NCBI GenBank assembly: GCA_900553005.1
Contig: USBU01000002.1
Span: 1-26,183 of the forward strand
Length of the DNA stretch: 26,183 nucleotides
Origin: an uncultured Eubacteriales bacterium
GTDB lineage: Bacteria > Bacillota > Clostridia > Christensenellales > Pumilibacteraceae
Direction of reading: 5' to 3'
Shown here piece by piece: positions 6,798-14,528 of this stretch; positions within the stretch are counted from its first letter, which is position 1; the number at the start of each line of letters is the position of its first letter. The notes beneath the pieces are model-generated. The model did not search any database and was not told the origin of the DNA. It saw nothing but the letters and a program-made list of their open reading frames with translations. The translations under genes and the position numbers were made by a program.

Positions 6798-8663
6798 TTA
6801 CCAGCTGAAGCGGTTGACTCCGCTGCTTAGCGCAAAGCTGTTGAAACAGCCGAGACGCTTGTTGACCTCTGCGGATTCTCCCCACGGATCAAGCAAAAGC
6901 TCCTCAAGCTCCGGTATGCGGGCCTCCTTACCGGCGGCATAACGCTCCAACCGGGCCGCGCAATGCTCCACGCGCTTGATAAGTCCGCCTATACGATAGT
7001 CCTGTACCTCAAAGCCCTGCGGCTTGTTTTCGCGGCTCCACTGATATTCAAATGCCGCGTAAAACTGCTCCAGCTTGCGGATAAGCGGATAATAATAGGT
7101 TTTTACAAGCTCCTTGATCGCCTTTGGATCGTTAGTCTTGTAAGCGTTGCGCGTCTTTACGCCCAGCTCGTATTTGAGCTGCAGCGCCTCGCACAGGCAG
7201 CGCTGCGTGGTAAAGATATACGAATACCTGCCGGCAATTTTTTCCACTGCTTTCAGATCTTTGATATGCTTTTCATATACCGCGGCGTCGCCTTCCTTTA
7301 CCAGCGGATCCAAAAGCCCGCCTATGCAATCGTTGTAAAGCATATATTTGGAAGGATTGTTATGGTTGGGAGCCAGATACTCGTCCACACAGTCGGCAGC
7401 CTCGATTTCCATAAATTTTTCCAGCTCTATATCGGTCAGAGCGTAAAAGGCCTCGGCGTATTTATCGCTGCCGTAAGCGTATTCTCCCACCATGGACAGC
7501 GTAGGCAGCACGCTGAGATCCGAGCACTCCGCCCCGTCGTCTCCCCACATGGTCATAAGTATTTTATCTATGCCCTTTGCCTCGCAGGCCTTAAGAGCGG
7601 TCTGAGTCACGCTGAGAGAAAACTTATTTGCGGGGGCAAAGCCCGACCACATCCACGCTCCGCCGGCAAACATAACGTCGCGGTTAAATTCCTTGTGGCG
7701 GTCTATCATGGTCTCGTAAACATTCTGGTCGCTGTTATAGTAATCCCAATATACAAGCCTGAGATCCTCGGGAACCAGCTCGATCACCTCCTGGTCGATA
7801 GCGCGTCCGTCGGAAACGTAATAAGCTCCGCCGAATGCTAGCCTGAAAAACATATCGCTCCACATCATGGGACGATAATCGTATTTTTTGGCAAGCTCTA
7901 CCACCTTATTCAAATGCTTAAGCATGATCTCGCTGCGATTTTCCGCCGCGCCGTGCATATCCTCGTATTTGCCGCGTCCGATCATGTGCGCCTCGTCCAT
8001 GCCGATGTGAATCTTGCGCGAACGGAAGCTTTTGCTGAGCGTAATAAACATATGTTCTATAAGCTCGTAGGTGCGCTCCTCCCCTATAAGCAGAATATCG
8101 TCGGTATCGTTCAGCTCACGGTAAGCATTCCAGCGGAAAATCTGATTAAGATGCGCAAGCGTCTGAATGCACGGCACTATTTCTATACCGAAGCGGAAAG
8201 CGTAATCGTCAAGCTCATTCATTTCAGCGACGGTATATCTTCCGCGCAGATAACCGAAATACGGCTCCGACTCCACCTCGTAGGTATCCTCGGTATAAAG
8301 CTGAAGCTGATTATACCCCATCAGCGCGAGATTGCGTATAATCTCCTTTACGTGGCCGACGCTGCGCACCGCGTTTCGGGAACAATCCAGCATGATGCCC
8401 AGCTCCTCCGTGCGGCAGGTCTCGGAAACGGAAAAGCCCTTTTTGTTGAAATTTTGTTTCACAAGTCTGAGTCCGCGGAAAAACTGATTGAGCGACGGAT
8501 ATTCGACTGAAATAGTCTTGCCGTCAAAAGACACGTTAAGCGTTTCGCCCTCGGACGCAACAAGCTCGTATCCGCCGCCGTCAAGAGTAAAACCGAGCTG
8601 AGCGGCAACCTCCCCCGTGCAATCGCGCAGACTGTCGGGAAGTCTGGAAATATTAACTTTCAT
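6798..8663 (-). CDS. GH20 beta-N-acetylhexosaminidase (cytoplasmic)
   Basis: A 621-residue glycoside hydrolase family 20 protein, expected to release terminal N-acetyl-hexosamine from glycans or muropeptide/chitin fragments by substrate-assisted catalysis. After an N-terminal alpha/beta region (about 1-85) the barrel begins at GIMLDCSRNAV (89-99). The signature Asp-Glu pair is Asp223-Glu224 in KIHIGMDEAHMIG; strand motifs NQLQLYTEDTYEV and PCIQTLAHLNQIF also fit. A helical C-terminal part (about 430-621) resembles GH20 proteins related to the Paenibacillus exo-type enzymes. No signal peptide is present, so the protein should act on imported substrates. The ATG has GGAGGG upstream. It precedes trmL by 15 bases. 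The exact specificity (GlcNAc or GalNAc) is not visible. Confidence 0.88.
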   Translation of the reverse strand: MKVNISRLPDSLRDCTGEVAAQLGFTLDGGGYELVASEGETLNVSFDGKTISVEYPSLNQFFRGLRLVKQNFNKKGFSVSETCRTEELGIMLDCSRNAVRSVGHVKEIIRNLALMGYNQLQLYTEDTYEVESEPYFGYLRGRYTVAEMNELDDYAFRFGIEIVPCIQTLAHLNQIFRWNAYRELNDTDDILLIGEERTYELIEHMFITLSKSFRSRKIHIGMDEAHMIGRGKYEDMHGAAENRSEIMLKHLNKVVELAKKYDYRPMMWSDMFFRLAFGGAYYVSDGRAIDQEVIELVPEDLRLVYWDYYNSDQNVYETMIDRHKEFNRDVMFAGGAWMWSGFAPANKFSLSVTQTALKACEAKGIDKILMTMWGDDGAECSDLSVLPTLSMVGEYAYGSDKYAEAFYALTDIELEKFMEIEAADCVDEYLAPNHNNPSKYMLYNDCIGGLLDPLVKEGDAAVYEKHIKDLKAVEKIAGRYSYIFTTQRCLCEALQLKYELGVKTRNAYKTNDPKAIKELVKTYYYPLIRKLEQFYAAFEYQWSRENKPQGFEVQDYRIGGLIKRVEHCAARLERYAAGKEARIPELEELLLDPWGESAEVNKRLGCFNSFALSSGVNRFSW

Positions 8664-8701
8664 TTTAACCCTCCGTATTTATGGTTGTTTGGTTTTATAT
8701 T

Positions 8702-8730
8702 ATTGTAGCAGATAGCGCGCAAAAAAACAA
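8702..8730 (-). promoter_or_regulatory. Probable promoter of the GH20-trmL operon
   Basis: On the minus strand TTGTTT (8725-8730), a 17-base spacer, then TACAAT (8702-8707), about 40 bases upstream of the GH20 start. The -35 is weak; a TTGACT further upstream is spaced 22 bases and less likely. Confidence 0.5.
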
Positions 8731-8851
8731 GTCAAATCATAATATTTCTTTTATCAAACCGACATATAAATTTACGGCGGCAAGCAAAAAATACGGTCAG
8801 CCGTGGCCTTTTTTCATAATACGCAAGCGGACGTCATATAGATTTAAATAT

Positions 8852-9616
8852 ATGAGTTATCTCGAAGCTTTGATACTGGGTTTAATCCAGGGACTTACGG
8901 AATTTCTGCCCGTTTCCAGCAGCGGGCATTTGGTGTTGTTTACACGCGTCACCGGCACGGAAGCGTCGCTGTTTTTTGATCTTGTGCTTCACCTAGGCAC
9001 ATTGCTGGCGGTAATCATAATGTTCCGCAGGGAATTAACCGACGTTGTAAAAAAACCTTTTTCAAAACGCTCTCGCATGCTTATGTTGTCGACGGCTGTT
9101 TCAGCGGCAATAGTTTTTCTGATAAAAGACCTTGCGGACAACGCCTTCGACGGTATGAGTCTGCCGTTCTTTTTTATGATAACCGCGGTTGCGCTTACGG
9201 CATCCAGCTTCTTTTCCCCGAAAACGCGCGTAAAAGAAATAGGAGCGCTTGACGCCGTAATTATAGGCGCCGCACAAGGCTTTGCGGCTTTCCCGGGACT
9301 GTCAAGAAGCGGACTTACCGCTTCGGCCGGCAATCTGCTGGGCGTCAAGGAGGATGAAAACGCCTCGTACTGCTTTATTCTGTCCGTTCCCATTATTCTC
9401 GGCTCGGCCTTAATAGAAGCGATCGGCGGCAATTACAGTCCAGTGCCTTTCGGCTGTCTGATAATCGGCTTTTTTACAGCTTTTTTATCGGGAATACTCG
9501 CGCTTAAACTCATTAAAAAGGTTTTTCTTAAAAACCGCTTCGATATTTTTGCCGCATATCTTACCTTGCTGTCATTGTTTTTGATAATCAACGATCTTTG
9601 GCTTCATCTATTCTGA
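8852..9616 (+). CDS. uppP: Undecaprenyl-diphosphatase UppP (BacA type)
   Basis: A 254-residue polytopic membrane enzyme that dephosphorylates undecaprenyl pyrophosphate to recycle the lipid carrier of cell-wall synthesis; overproduction is known to give bacitracin resistance. The two catalytic signatures are clear: QGLTEFLPVSSSGH (13-26, Glu17) and FPGLSRSG (147-154, Arg152). Several membrane segments cover the rest. The frame is open back to 8681, but homology begins at MSYLEALILGLIQG, so the ATG at 8852 is chosen even though its ribosome site is weak (no GGAG nearby). The extra upstream frame would add 57 low-complexity residues across the promoter region of the divergent GH20 gene. It is probably transcribed alone. 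Confidence 0.95.
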   Translation: MSYLEALILGLIQGLTEFLPVSSSGHLVLFTRVTGTEASLFFDLVLHLGTLLAVIIMFRRELTDVVKKPFSKRSRMLMLSTAVSAAIVFLIKDLADNAFDGMSLPFFFMITAVALTASSFFSPKTRVKEIGALDAVIIGAAQGFAAFPGLSRSGLTASAGNLLGVKEDENASYCFILSVPIILGSALIEAIGGNYSPVPFGCLIIGFFTAFLSGILALKLIKKVFLKNRFDIFAAYLTLLSLFLIINDLWLHLF

Positions 9617-9772
9617 ACATAAATTAAAAAATCTGAAGCCTTCCATACAACATGCCGCACCTGTTTTCAACGGTAAGCTGGCCGCCGATTTTAACTTTTT
9701 ACAGCGAACAACGAATAAAAATCGTATATATGTAGATAATAATCGTAGAAAACCGACAAGGAGATTTTTACG

Positions 9773-10285
9773 ATGACAACCGCAGTGAAAAGACAACGGA
9801 TTACGCCGGCAATGCACTTTCTGTACCTTTTGCTCATTGCCGCCGCGACAATTGCGCTTGGAACCTTTCTGGGGTTTTTAGGAGGCGCTACCGAAGGCTA
9901 TTCCGGACTGGTAAGACCTGTTTTTATGCCTCCGGATATAGTCTTTTCGATAGTATGGCCCATTCTGTATTTCATGATGGCGGCTTCGTTTTACATCACC
10001 ATAGTAGAAACGCCCTACACTAAGGAAACCAAGGCCCTGCGTATCGCTTCAATAGTATTGTTTGCCGTTCAGCTTGCCGTTAACGTTACCTGGCCGATGA
10101 TATTTTTCAAGGCGGATATGTATTTCTTTGCGTTTATATGGCTGGCGGTGCTTGATGCGCTTGTTACCGCCCTTGTGATTATAAATTTCAAGGTCAACGT
10201 CTGGTCCGCCATACTCTTGATACCGTATCTCGGGTGGATAATTTTCGCCACCTGTCTGAACGTCATGATTGCGGTTTTCAATTAA
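9773..10285 (+). CDS. tspO: TspO/MBR-family membrane protein
   Basis: A 170-residue protein with five predicted membrane helices of the TspO/peripheral-type benzodiazepine receptor (MBR) family, known to bind and sometimes degrade porphyrins and to respond to stress. Family features visible are PVFMPPDIVFSIVWPILYFMMA after the first loop, the W-P in NVTWPMIFF, and the last-helix motif LIPYLGWIIFATCLN. The usual length is about 155-175. The ATG has AAGGAG upstream with good spacing. No operon partner is obvious: uppP ends about 155 bases earlier. The role in an anaerobe is unclear; porphyrin or lipid binding can only be inferred from family knowledge. Confidence 0.92.
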   Translation: MTTAVKRQRITPAMHFLYLLLIAAATIALGTFLGFLGGATEGYSGLVRPVFMPPDIVFSIVWPILYFMMAASFYITIVETPYTKETKALRIASIVLFAVQLAVNVTWPMIFFKADMYFFAFIWLAVLDALVTALVIINFKVNVWSAILLIPYLGWIIFATCLNVMIAVFN

Positions 10286-10383
10286 GTAAAACAAAAACGC
10301 TCGATATATTTAATAAAACAGCCGAAACCGAGTTTTCCTTATTGCACACGCGCGGCGCCGCACAAATATCATTAAAAATTTTT

Positions 10384-10420
10384 TTCTATCAATTGCAAAA
10401 CGCAAAGGTTTGTGATAGAA
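10384..10420. repeat. Inverted repeat TTCTATCA...TGATAGAA around the GH172 promoter
   Basis: Two perfect 8-base arms (10384-10391 and 10413-10420) are separated by 21 bases that contain the -35 box; the right arm overlaps the -10. The placement suits a repressor operator, though a hairpin in a read-through transcript is also possible. Confidence 0.45.
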
Positions 10421-10421
10421 T
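10393..10421 (+). promoter_or_regulatory. Candidate promoter of the GH172 gene
   Basis: TTGCAA (10393-10398), a 17-base spacer and TAGAAT (10416-10421). It is about 175 bases upstream of the start codon. Confidence 0.55.
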
Positions 10422-10595
10422 GTATTTGTTTTAATTTATATATTCCGACATATGTTTTATTATATCCTTTATAATCAAGCAGATTTACCCGACGCATCAT
10501 GATCCAACGAGCGCAAAAAAGATATAATAAAAAATAGACGAAAAACTTTTAAAATTCTGACCGCGTCCATCATTCGACGCACAAAAAGGAAAACT

Positions 10596-11669
10596 ATGTT
10601 TGACGGACTGGGTACAACCATCAAAGATTTGGCAAGATTATCGAACGCGAAAAGTCGTTCGATCTGCATGGAAAACCGCACGGGCGAAAAGGGCGCAGGC
10701 GGCATGGCCACGGAAGGCACAGGAGCGGCGTGCGCACGCGATTTAGGCAAGGGCTGGAAAGTTTCACCCTCCGCGCTGCTACGCCCCGGAGAAATATTTA
10801 CTATGGCGGATTACCGCGGCAGCGGCGCGATCGAGCACATATGGATGACCTGTCATTACAGCAAATGGCGCAGTCTCGTGTGGAAGATTTACTGGGACGA
10901 TGAAACTCAGCCGTCCGTGCTTGTGCCCGTAGGCGACTTTTTCTGCAACGGTTGGAATGAGCGCGCTAACGTCTCATCTCTGCCGATCGCGGTGAATCCT
11001 TCCGGCGGATTTAACTGCTATTTCGAAATGCCTTTCCGCAAGGGATTCCGCATGGAAATGCAGAATCTTAGCGACGAAGAAGTGTATCTGTATTATCAGA
11101 TAGATTTTATCGAAACAGAAGTTTCCGACGACTACGCTTATTTTCATGCGTCGTTCAACCGTACCGCCGCGCACGATCCTCAAAAGGACATCGTAATTGC
11201 GGACCGCATCCTTGGCCGCGGACAGTATGTGGGGACATACCTTGCCTGGCAAGTCAACAACAACGGCTGGTGGGGCGAAGGCGAGGTCAAGTTCTTTATC
11301 GACGGCGATACCGATTATCCCACGATCTGCGGCACGGGCACCGAAGATTATTTCGGCGGGGCATGGAACTGGGAGCAGCCCGCCGGCGAATACGGGACGT
11401 ATTCGACAGCATATTTGGGAATGCACCAGGTGATCAAACCCGACGGTCTGTACCGCGCCAATATGCGTTTCGGCATGTATCGCTGGCATATCCGAGACGC
11501 CGTCCGGTTCGAGCACGATCTCAGGGTTACCATACAAGATCTCGGCTGGCGTTCGGGCGGACGATATTTAGTACAAAACTCCGACGTATCCGCGACGGCG
11601 TTCTGGTATCAGACGGAGCCGCACGCGCCGCTGGCGGAGATGCAGCGCGACAAGCTGGAAAATATCTGA
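10596..11669 (+). CDS. GH172 (DUF2961) family glycoside hydrolase
   Basis: A 357-residue cytoplasmic protein of the DUF2961 family, now classified as GH172. Characterised members cleave or form difructose dianhydride linkages or remove D-arabinofuranose and related units. Family hallmarks are GSGAIEHIWMT (75-85), PVGDFFCNGW (111-120), the mid-protein block ILGRGQYVGTYLAWQVNNNGWWGEGE and the strongly conserved GTGTEDYFGGAWNW (246-259), where Glu250 is a likely catalytic acid. The C-terminus WYQTEPHAPL is a usual ending, so the gene is complete. AAGGA precedes the ATG by a few bases. It appears monocistronic, with no transporter or regulator beside it. No signal peptide is present. The substrate cannot be assigned. 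Confidence 0.9.
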   Translation: MFDGLGTTIKDLARLSNAKSRSICMENRTGEKGAGGMATEGTGAACARDLGKGWKVSPSALLRPGEIFTMADYRGSGAIEHIWMTCHYSKWRSLVWKIYWDDETQPSVLVPVGDFFCNGWNERANVSSLPIAVNPSGGFNCYFEMPFRKGFRMEMQNLSDEEVYLYYQIDFIETEVSDDYAYFHASFNRTAAHDPQKDIVIADRILGRGQYVGTYLAWQVNNNGWWGEGEVKFFIDGDTDYPTICGTGTEDYFGGAWNWEQPAGEYGTYSTAYLGMHQVIKPDGLYRANMRFGMYRWHIRDAVRFEHDLRVTIQDLGWRSGGRYLVQNSDVSATAFWYQTEPHAPLAEMQRDKLENI

Positions 11670-11760
11670 CGTCCGACACGGAGATCCGCGGCTGAAATCG
11701 TGTTTTTAGCGACATATAGAAGACAAAGATCCATAAAAAGCCAGAATCAAAAAATCCTAG

Positions 11761-12003
11761 ATTGCCTATAATGTCGTCGTCTCAATCCACGAGATTTTCA
11801 TAGAGGATCCCAATGCTGTCTCTTCCCTCGCCGGTTATCCGTTTTACGATCAGATCGACGACATGCGAAAGTCGCGATCCGCGCACTTAACAGCCAACAC
11901 ATGCGTCCTGACTCATAAGGCGACTAAGCATTCCGTTTACATCGGCAAAACCGAAAAATTTTTTCGATACAAAACAAAATTTCCGTTTTTTCATATAAGC
12001 TAA
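11761..12003 (+). pseudogene. Possible gene remnant, open frame without a proper start
   Basis: The frame opens after a TAG at 11758-11760 and runs 80 codons to TAA at 12001-12003. The only ATG, at 11863, would leave 46 residues and has no ribosome site. The translation (for example LAGYPFYDQIDDMRKSRSAH) looks more like protein than random frames but matches nothing I recognise. It may be a decayed 3' end of a gene or chance. Confidence 0.2.
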
Positions 12004-12012
12004 TTACGACAC

Positions 12013-12048
12013 AAAAAAGGACAGGTTTTACAAAAACCTGCCCTTTTA
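12013..12048 (-). terminator. Terminator of the perR-like/rubrerythrin operon
   Basis: On the minus strand GGGCAGGTTT pairs with AAACCTGTCC (10 bp, one G-U) and is followed by TTTTTTG, about 30 bases after the rubrerythrin stop codon. Confidence 0.85.
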
Positions 12049-12073
12049 TTGCATTAATTGGTTTTTCAGCCGA

Positions 12074-12604
12074 TTACTTGCCGAAATATCTCTTTAAAAG
12101 ACCGGCAAAGCCAGCGCCGTGACGCGCCTCGTCCTTTGCCATCTCGTGTACAGTGTCGTGAACAGCGTCGTAACCAAGCTCTTTGGCGCGCTTAGCAAGC
12201 TCAAGCTTACCCTTGCAGGCGCCGCCTTCAGCCATATAACGAAGCTCGAGATTCTTCTTGGTCGAATCGGTAACAACCTCGCCGAGAAGCTCGGCAAATT
12301 TTGCGGCGTGCTCTGCTTCCTCGAAAGCGTATCTCTTATAGGCCTCTGCGACCTCGGGATAGCCTTCACGCTCGGCAACTCTGGACATGGCCAGATACAT
12401 ACCGACCTCGGTGCACTCGCCGTTAAAATTTTCCTTAAGTCCGTTAACGATGATTTCGTCCTCTACCTTTCCGTCGCCTACATGATGCTCGCAGGCCCAT
12501 GCCTCCTTGTCGCCGGAAATGGCCTCAAACTTGGTGGCTCCGCACTGGGGGCATCTGGTAACGCCGTCCTCTACCACGCATCCGCAAACAAGACATCTTT
12601 TCAT
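12074..12604 (-). CDS. Reverse rubrerythrin (NADH peroxidase component)
   Basis: A 176-residue non-haem iron protein with the reversed domain order: a rubredoxin-like Fe(Cys)4 site at the N-terminus (Cys4, Cys7, Cys18, Cys21; CLVCG...CPQCG) followed by a four-helix ferritin-like di-iron domain (about 40-176). Di-iron ligands are visible as the Glu-rich helices ENFNGECTEVGMYL, FEEAEHAAKF and AKDEARHGAGF. Reverse rubrerythrins in clostridia reduce hydrogen peroxide and oxygen using electrons from NADH via rubredoxin-type carriers. The ATG has ACGGAGGAA upstream. It follows the PerR-like regulator by 63 bases on the same strand, and both lie between one promoter/operator and one terminator, so peroxide- or metal-responsive control is likely. 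Confidence 0.95.
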   Translation of the reverse strand: MKRCLVCGCVVEDGVTRCPQCGATKFEAISGDKEAWACEHHVGDGKVEDEIIVNGLKENFNGECTEVGMYLAMSRVAEREGYPEVAEAYKRYAFEEAEHAAKFAELLGEVVTDSTKKNLELRYMAEGGACKGKLELAKRAKELGYDAVHDTVHEMAKDEARHGAGFAGLLKRYFGK

Positions 12605-12667
12605 ATTCCTAATTCCTCCGTAAATAAATTTTTATATCAGAAACGCCTTTCCTTGAAAGCGAATCTT

Positions 12668-13090
12668 TCAGTTTTCATTCCGTCGTCCGCATTCCGGGCA
12701 AACGCCGTAAAAGATCAGCTTTTCGCGTTTAACCTCGTATCCTAACTGCTCGACGGCGTCGCTCATAGGCGAAGCTATAAACAGGTCCTTGATCTTACCG
12801 CACTTTTCGCATACGAAATGCGCGTGATTTGAAACATCGGCATCGTAATGAACGCAATCCTTTGTTGTTTCAAGCGTATTTACCAATCCGTCGGCTACAA
12901 GCCGCCTTAAATTCCGATAAACGGTAGCGATTCCTATATCCGGCAGCTTTTTCCTGACCTCGGCAAATATAGATTCCACGTCGGGATGAGCGGTTGTGCT
13001 TGCAAGCGTCTCGTAAATAAGCCGGCGCTGCTGCGAAGAGCGCTTGGCTTTTTCCTCTGTACGATTAACTTGTCCTCCGCCGTTCTCCAT
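12668..13090 (-). CDS. perR: Fur-family metalloregulator, PerR-like
   Basis: A 140-residue Fur-superfamily DNA-binding repressor. The winged helix occupies about 15-80 (recognition helix IATVYRNLRRLVADG), followed by the dimerisation domain. Structural zinc cysteines are C94-x-x-C97 and C131-x-x-C134. The regulatory metal site aligns with Bacillus PerR: His35, Asp83, His89, His91 and Asp102; the two Asp residues (where Fur usually has Glu) favour PerR, whose His ligands are oxidised by peroxide. The frame also has an ATG at 13102, but the ATG at 13090 has GGAG six bases upstream and is chosen. It is the first gene of an operon with reverse rubrerythrin and has a Fur-box between -10 and start, so it is probably autoregulated. 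Fur itself remains possible. Confidence 0.85.
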   Translation of the reverse strand: MENGGGQVNRTEEKAKRSSQQRRLIYETLASTTAHPDVESIFAEVRKKLPDIGIATVYRNLRRLVADGLVNTLETTKDCVHYDADVSNHAHFVCEKCGKIKDLFIASPMSDAVEQLGYEVKREKLIFYGVCPECGRRNEN

Positions 13091-13106
13091 ATAATACTCC
13101 ATAAAT

Positions 13107-13126
13107 TGATAACGATTATCATTATC
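13107..13126. promoter_or_regulatory. Fur/PerR-type operator in front of the perR-rubrerythrin operon
   Basis: On the minus strand GATAATGATAATCGTTATC differs from the classical 19-base Fur box at one position, and TGATAATCGTTATCA differs from the 7-1-7 Fur consensus at one position. It begins a few bases after the -10 element, covering the expected transcription start, so binding would block initiation. Confidence 0.85.
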
Positions 13127-13132
13127 AGTTAT

Positions 13133-13161
13133 ATAATACAGCTTTTTCTAAGCTTTGTCAA
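13133..13161 (-). promoter_or_regulatory. sigma-A promoter of the perR-rubrerythrin operon
   Basis: On the minus strand a perfect -35 TTGACA (13156-13161), 17-base spacer, and -10 TATTAT (13133-13138). Transcription should begin near 13126, at the edge of the Fur-type box. Confidence 0.85.
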
Positions 13162-13280
13162 GAGTTTTACAAAAGTTTTTAAAATTTTTTTACTACGGAT
13201 TTATCACGCCTGGAGCCCGGAAAACGTAGTACAAATTTTACAATCCAAACAAATCAATAAAAAAACAAAACGTATCGGCA

Positions 13281-13310
13281 TTGCATGACGCGACAGACAT
13301 ATGCTATACT
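13281..13310 (+). promoter_or_regulatory. Promoter of the GH27 gene
   Basis: TTGCAT (13281-13286), 18-base spacer, TATACT (13305-13310) with a TGC extension. The upstream ATG of the long open frame lies inside this promoter, which supports the internal start at 13359. A small CGGGC/GCCCG hairpin (13320-13334) lies at the expected 5' end of the transcript. Confidence 0.7.
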
Positions 13311-13358
13311 TTTATCGGGCGGGCGGAAAGCCCGAGAAAAAAAACTACGGAGGAAATT

Positions 13359-14528
13359 ATGTTTACCTTAACGCCGCCGATGGGCTGGAACTCATGGAAC
13401 ACGTTTGCGCAAAATATCGATGAAAATCTGATACGGCAATGCGCCGACGTCATCGTCGAAAAAGGCTTGGATAAGCTTGGCTACAAATATGTAGTTATAG
13501 ACGACTGCTGGTCCGAAAAGGTGCGGGACAAAAACGGCCGGCTGGTTCCCGACAAAAAGAAATTCCCTTCCGGAATGAAGACGCTTGCAGATTACATACA
13601 TGCAAAAGGGCTTAAATTCGGGATGTATTCGTGCGCGGGCACACTTACCTGCGGCGGCTATCCGTCAAGCTACGAATACGAATTTATCGACGCCAAGACA
13701 TTTGCCGAATGGGGCGTAGATTTTCTTAAATATGATTTCTGTTTTAAACCCGAATTCGTGCAGGGTAAAAATCTGTACCGCAGAATGGGCGCGGCGCTGG
13801 CAAACTGCGGCCGCGACATACTGTTCAGCGCGTGCAGCTGGGGCGCAGAGCAAACTCACGAATGGATAAGATCCACCGGAGCGGGAATGTGGCGCTCGAC
13901 CGGAGATATATTCGACAGCTGGGAATCGATCAAGTCAATAATTCTTCAGCAGATTGACAGAGCAGGCGCTTACTGCGGAGCCGGCGCAATGCCTTTCGGC
14001 GGCATAGGCTGCTTCAACGATATGGATATGCTTGTCGTCGGAATGCACGGCAAAGGCCACGTGGGGCTGACCGGTTGCAGCTACGAGGAATATAAAACGC
14101 ATTTTTCCGCTTGGGCGATATTCGCCTCTCCCCTCATGATAGGCTGCGATATACGAAATATGGATGCCGAAACGGAAAAAATCCTAACTAATAAGGATGT
14201 GATCGCGGTCAATCAGGACGAACGCGGCGCGCAGCCGTACATTGCTAACGAGGTGTGGCTTAAGGCTCATAACGCCGGCTCGCCCGTCATTGCAAGGCTG
14301 ATGAACAACGGCGACATTGCCGTTGCAATGTTTAACCTCAGCGACGAAAAGGCTCGCGTGGATTTCCGCGGAGACCAACTGGGATTATCCCGCTCGACGC
14401 GCGTAAGACTGTTTGCGCGCGATCTGTGGTCGGGAGAGGAATTTGAAATTCATAACTACACCTATTGCACTCAGGCAGAACCGCATTCCTGCACGCTTTT
14501 GCGCGTCAAAATCGTTCCGGAAGAATGA
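13359..14528 (+). CDS. GH27 alpha-galactosidase-like glycosidase
   Basis: A 389-residue retaining glycosidase of family GH27/clan GH-D, expected to hydrolyse terminal alpha-galactosides (alpha-N-acetylgalactosaminidase or beta-L-arabinopyranosidase activity also occurs in the family). It starts with the family opening TPPMGWNSWNTF. The catalytic nucleophile is Asp126 in VDFLKYDFC, and the acid/base is Asp183 in WRSTGDIFDSW; substrate-binding VVIDDCW (45-51) and NDMDMLVVG are also present. The beta-sandwich C-terminal domain is complete. No signal peptide, so cytoplasmic. The frame runs upstream to 13281, but that ATG lies in the promoter; the ATG at 13359 has ACGGAGGAA and matches family starts. 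The stop codon overlaps the next gene by four bases (ATGA). Confidence 0.94.
   Translation: MFTLTPPMGWNSWNTFAQNIDENLIRQCADVIVEKGLDKLGYKYVVIDDCWSEKVRDKNGRLVPDKKKFPSGMKTLADYIHAKGLKFGMYSCAGTLTCGGYPSSYEYEFIDAKTFAEWGVDFLKYDFCFKPEFVQGKNLYRRMGAALANCGRDILFSACSWGAEQTHEWIRSTGAGMWRSTGDIFDSWESIKSIILQQIDRAGAYCGAGAMPFGGIGCFNDMDMLVVGMHGKGHVGLTGCSYEEYKTHFSAWAIFASPLMIGCDIRNMDAETEKILTNKDVIAVNQDERGAQPYIANEVWLKAHNAGSPVIARLMNNGDIAVAMFNLSDEKARVDFRGDQLGLSRSTRVRLFARDLWSGEEFEIHNYTYCTQAEPHSCTLLRVKIVPEE

Larger units (their letters stand above)
10286..10595. other. Intergenic region upstream of the GH172 gene
   Basis: 310 bases with no plausible gene. It contains a promoter at 10393-10421 overlapped by an inverted repeat (10384-10420), leaving a leader of about 170 bases rich in A and T before the ribosome site. 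I see no terminator for tspO and no recognisable riboswitch. Confidence 0.55.
11670..12073. other. 404-base stretch without a called gene
   Basis: Downstream of the GH172 gene I see no terminator for it. The right end holds the terminator of the minus-strand rubrerythrin operon. Between them one plus-strand frame (11761-12003) stays open for 80 codons but lacks an early start codon; it is listed separately as a possible remnant. Confidence 0.5.

Noticed and set aside
8681..8851. Upstream extension of the uppP frame
   Set aside because: The 57 extra residues show no homology to UppP and run through the promoter of the divergent GH20 gene; family similarity starts at the ATG at 8852.
12119..12745. 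208-codon plus-strand frame across rubrerythrin and perR
   Set aside because: Antisense to two clearly conserved genes, and it would cross both of them and their spacer.
13281..13358. Upstream extension of the GH27 frame
   Set aside because: The ATG at 13281 lies inside the -35 box of the promoter; the ATG at 13359 has a strong ribosome site and matches family N-termini.
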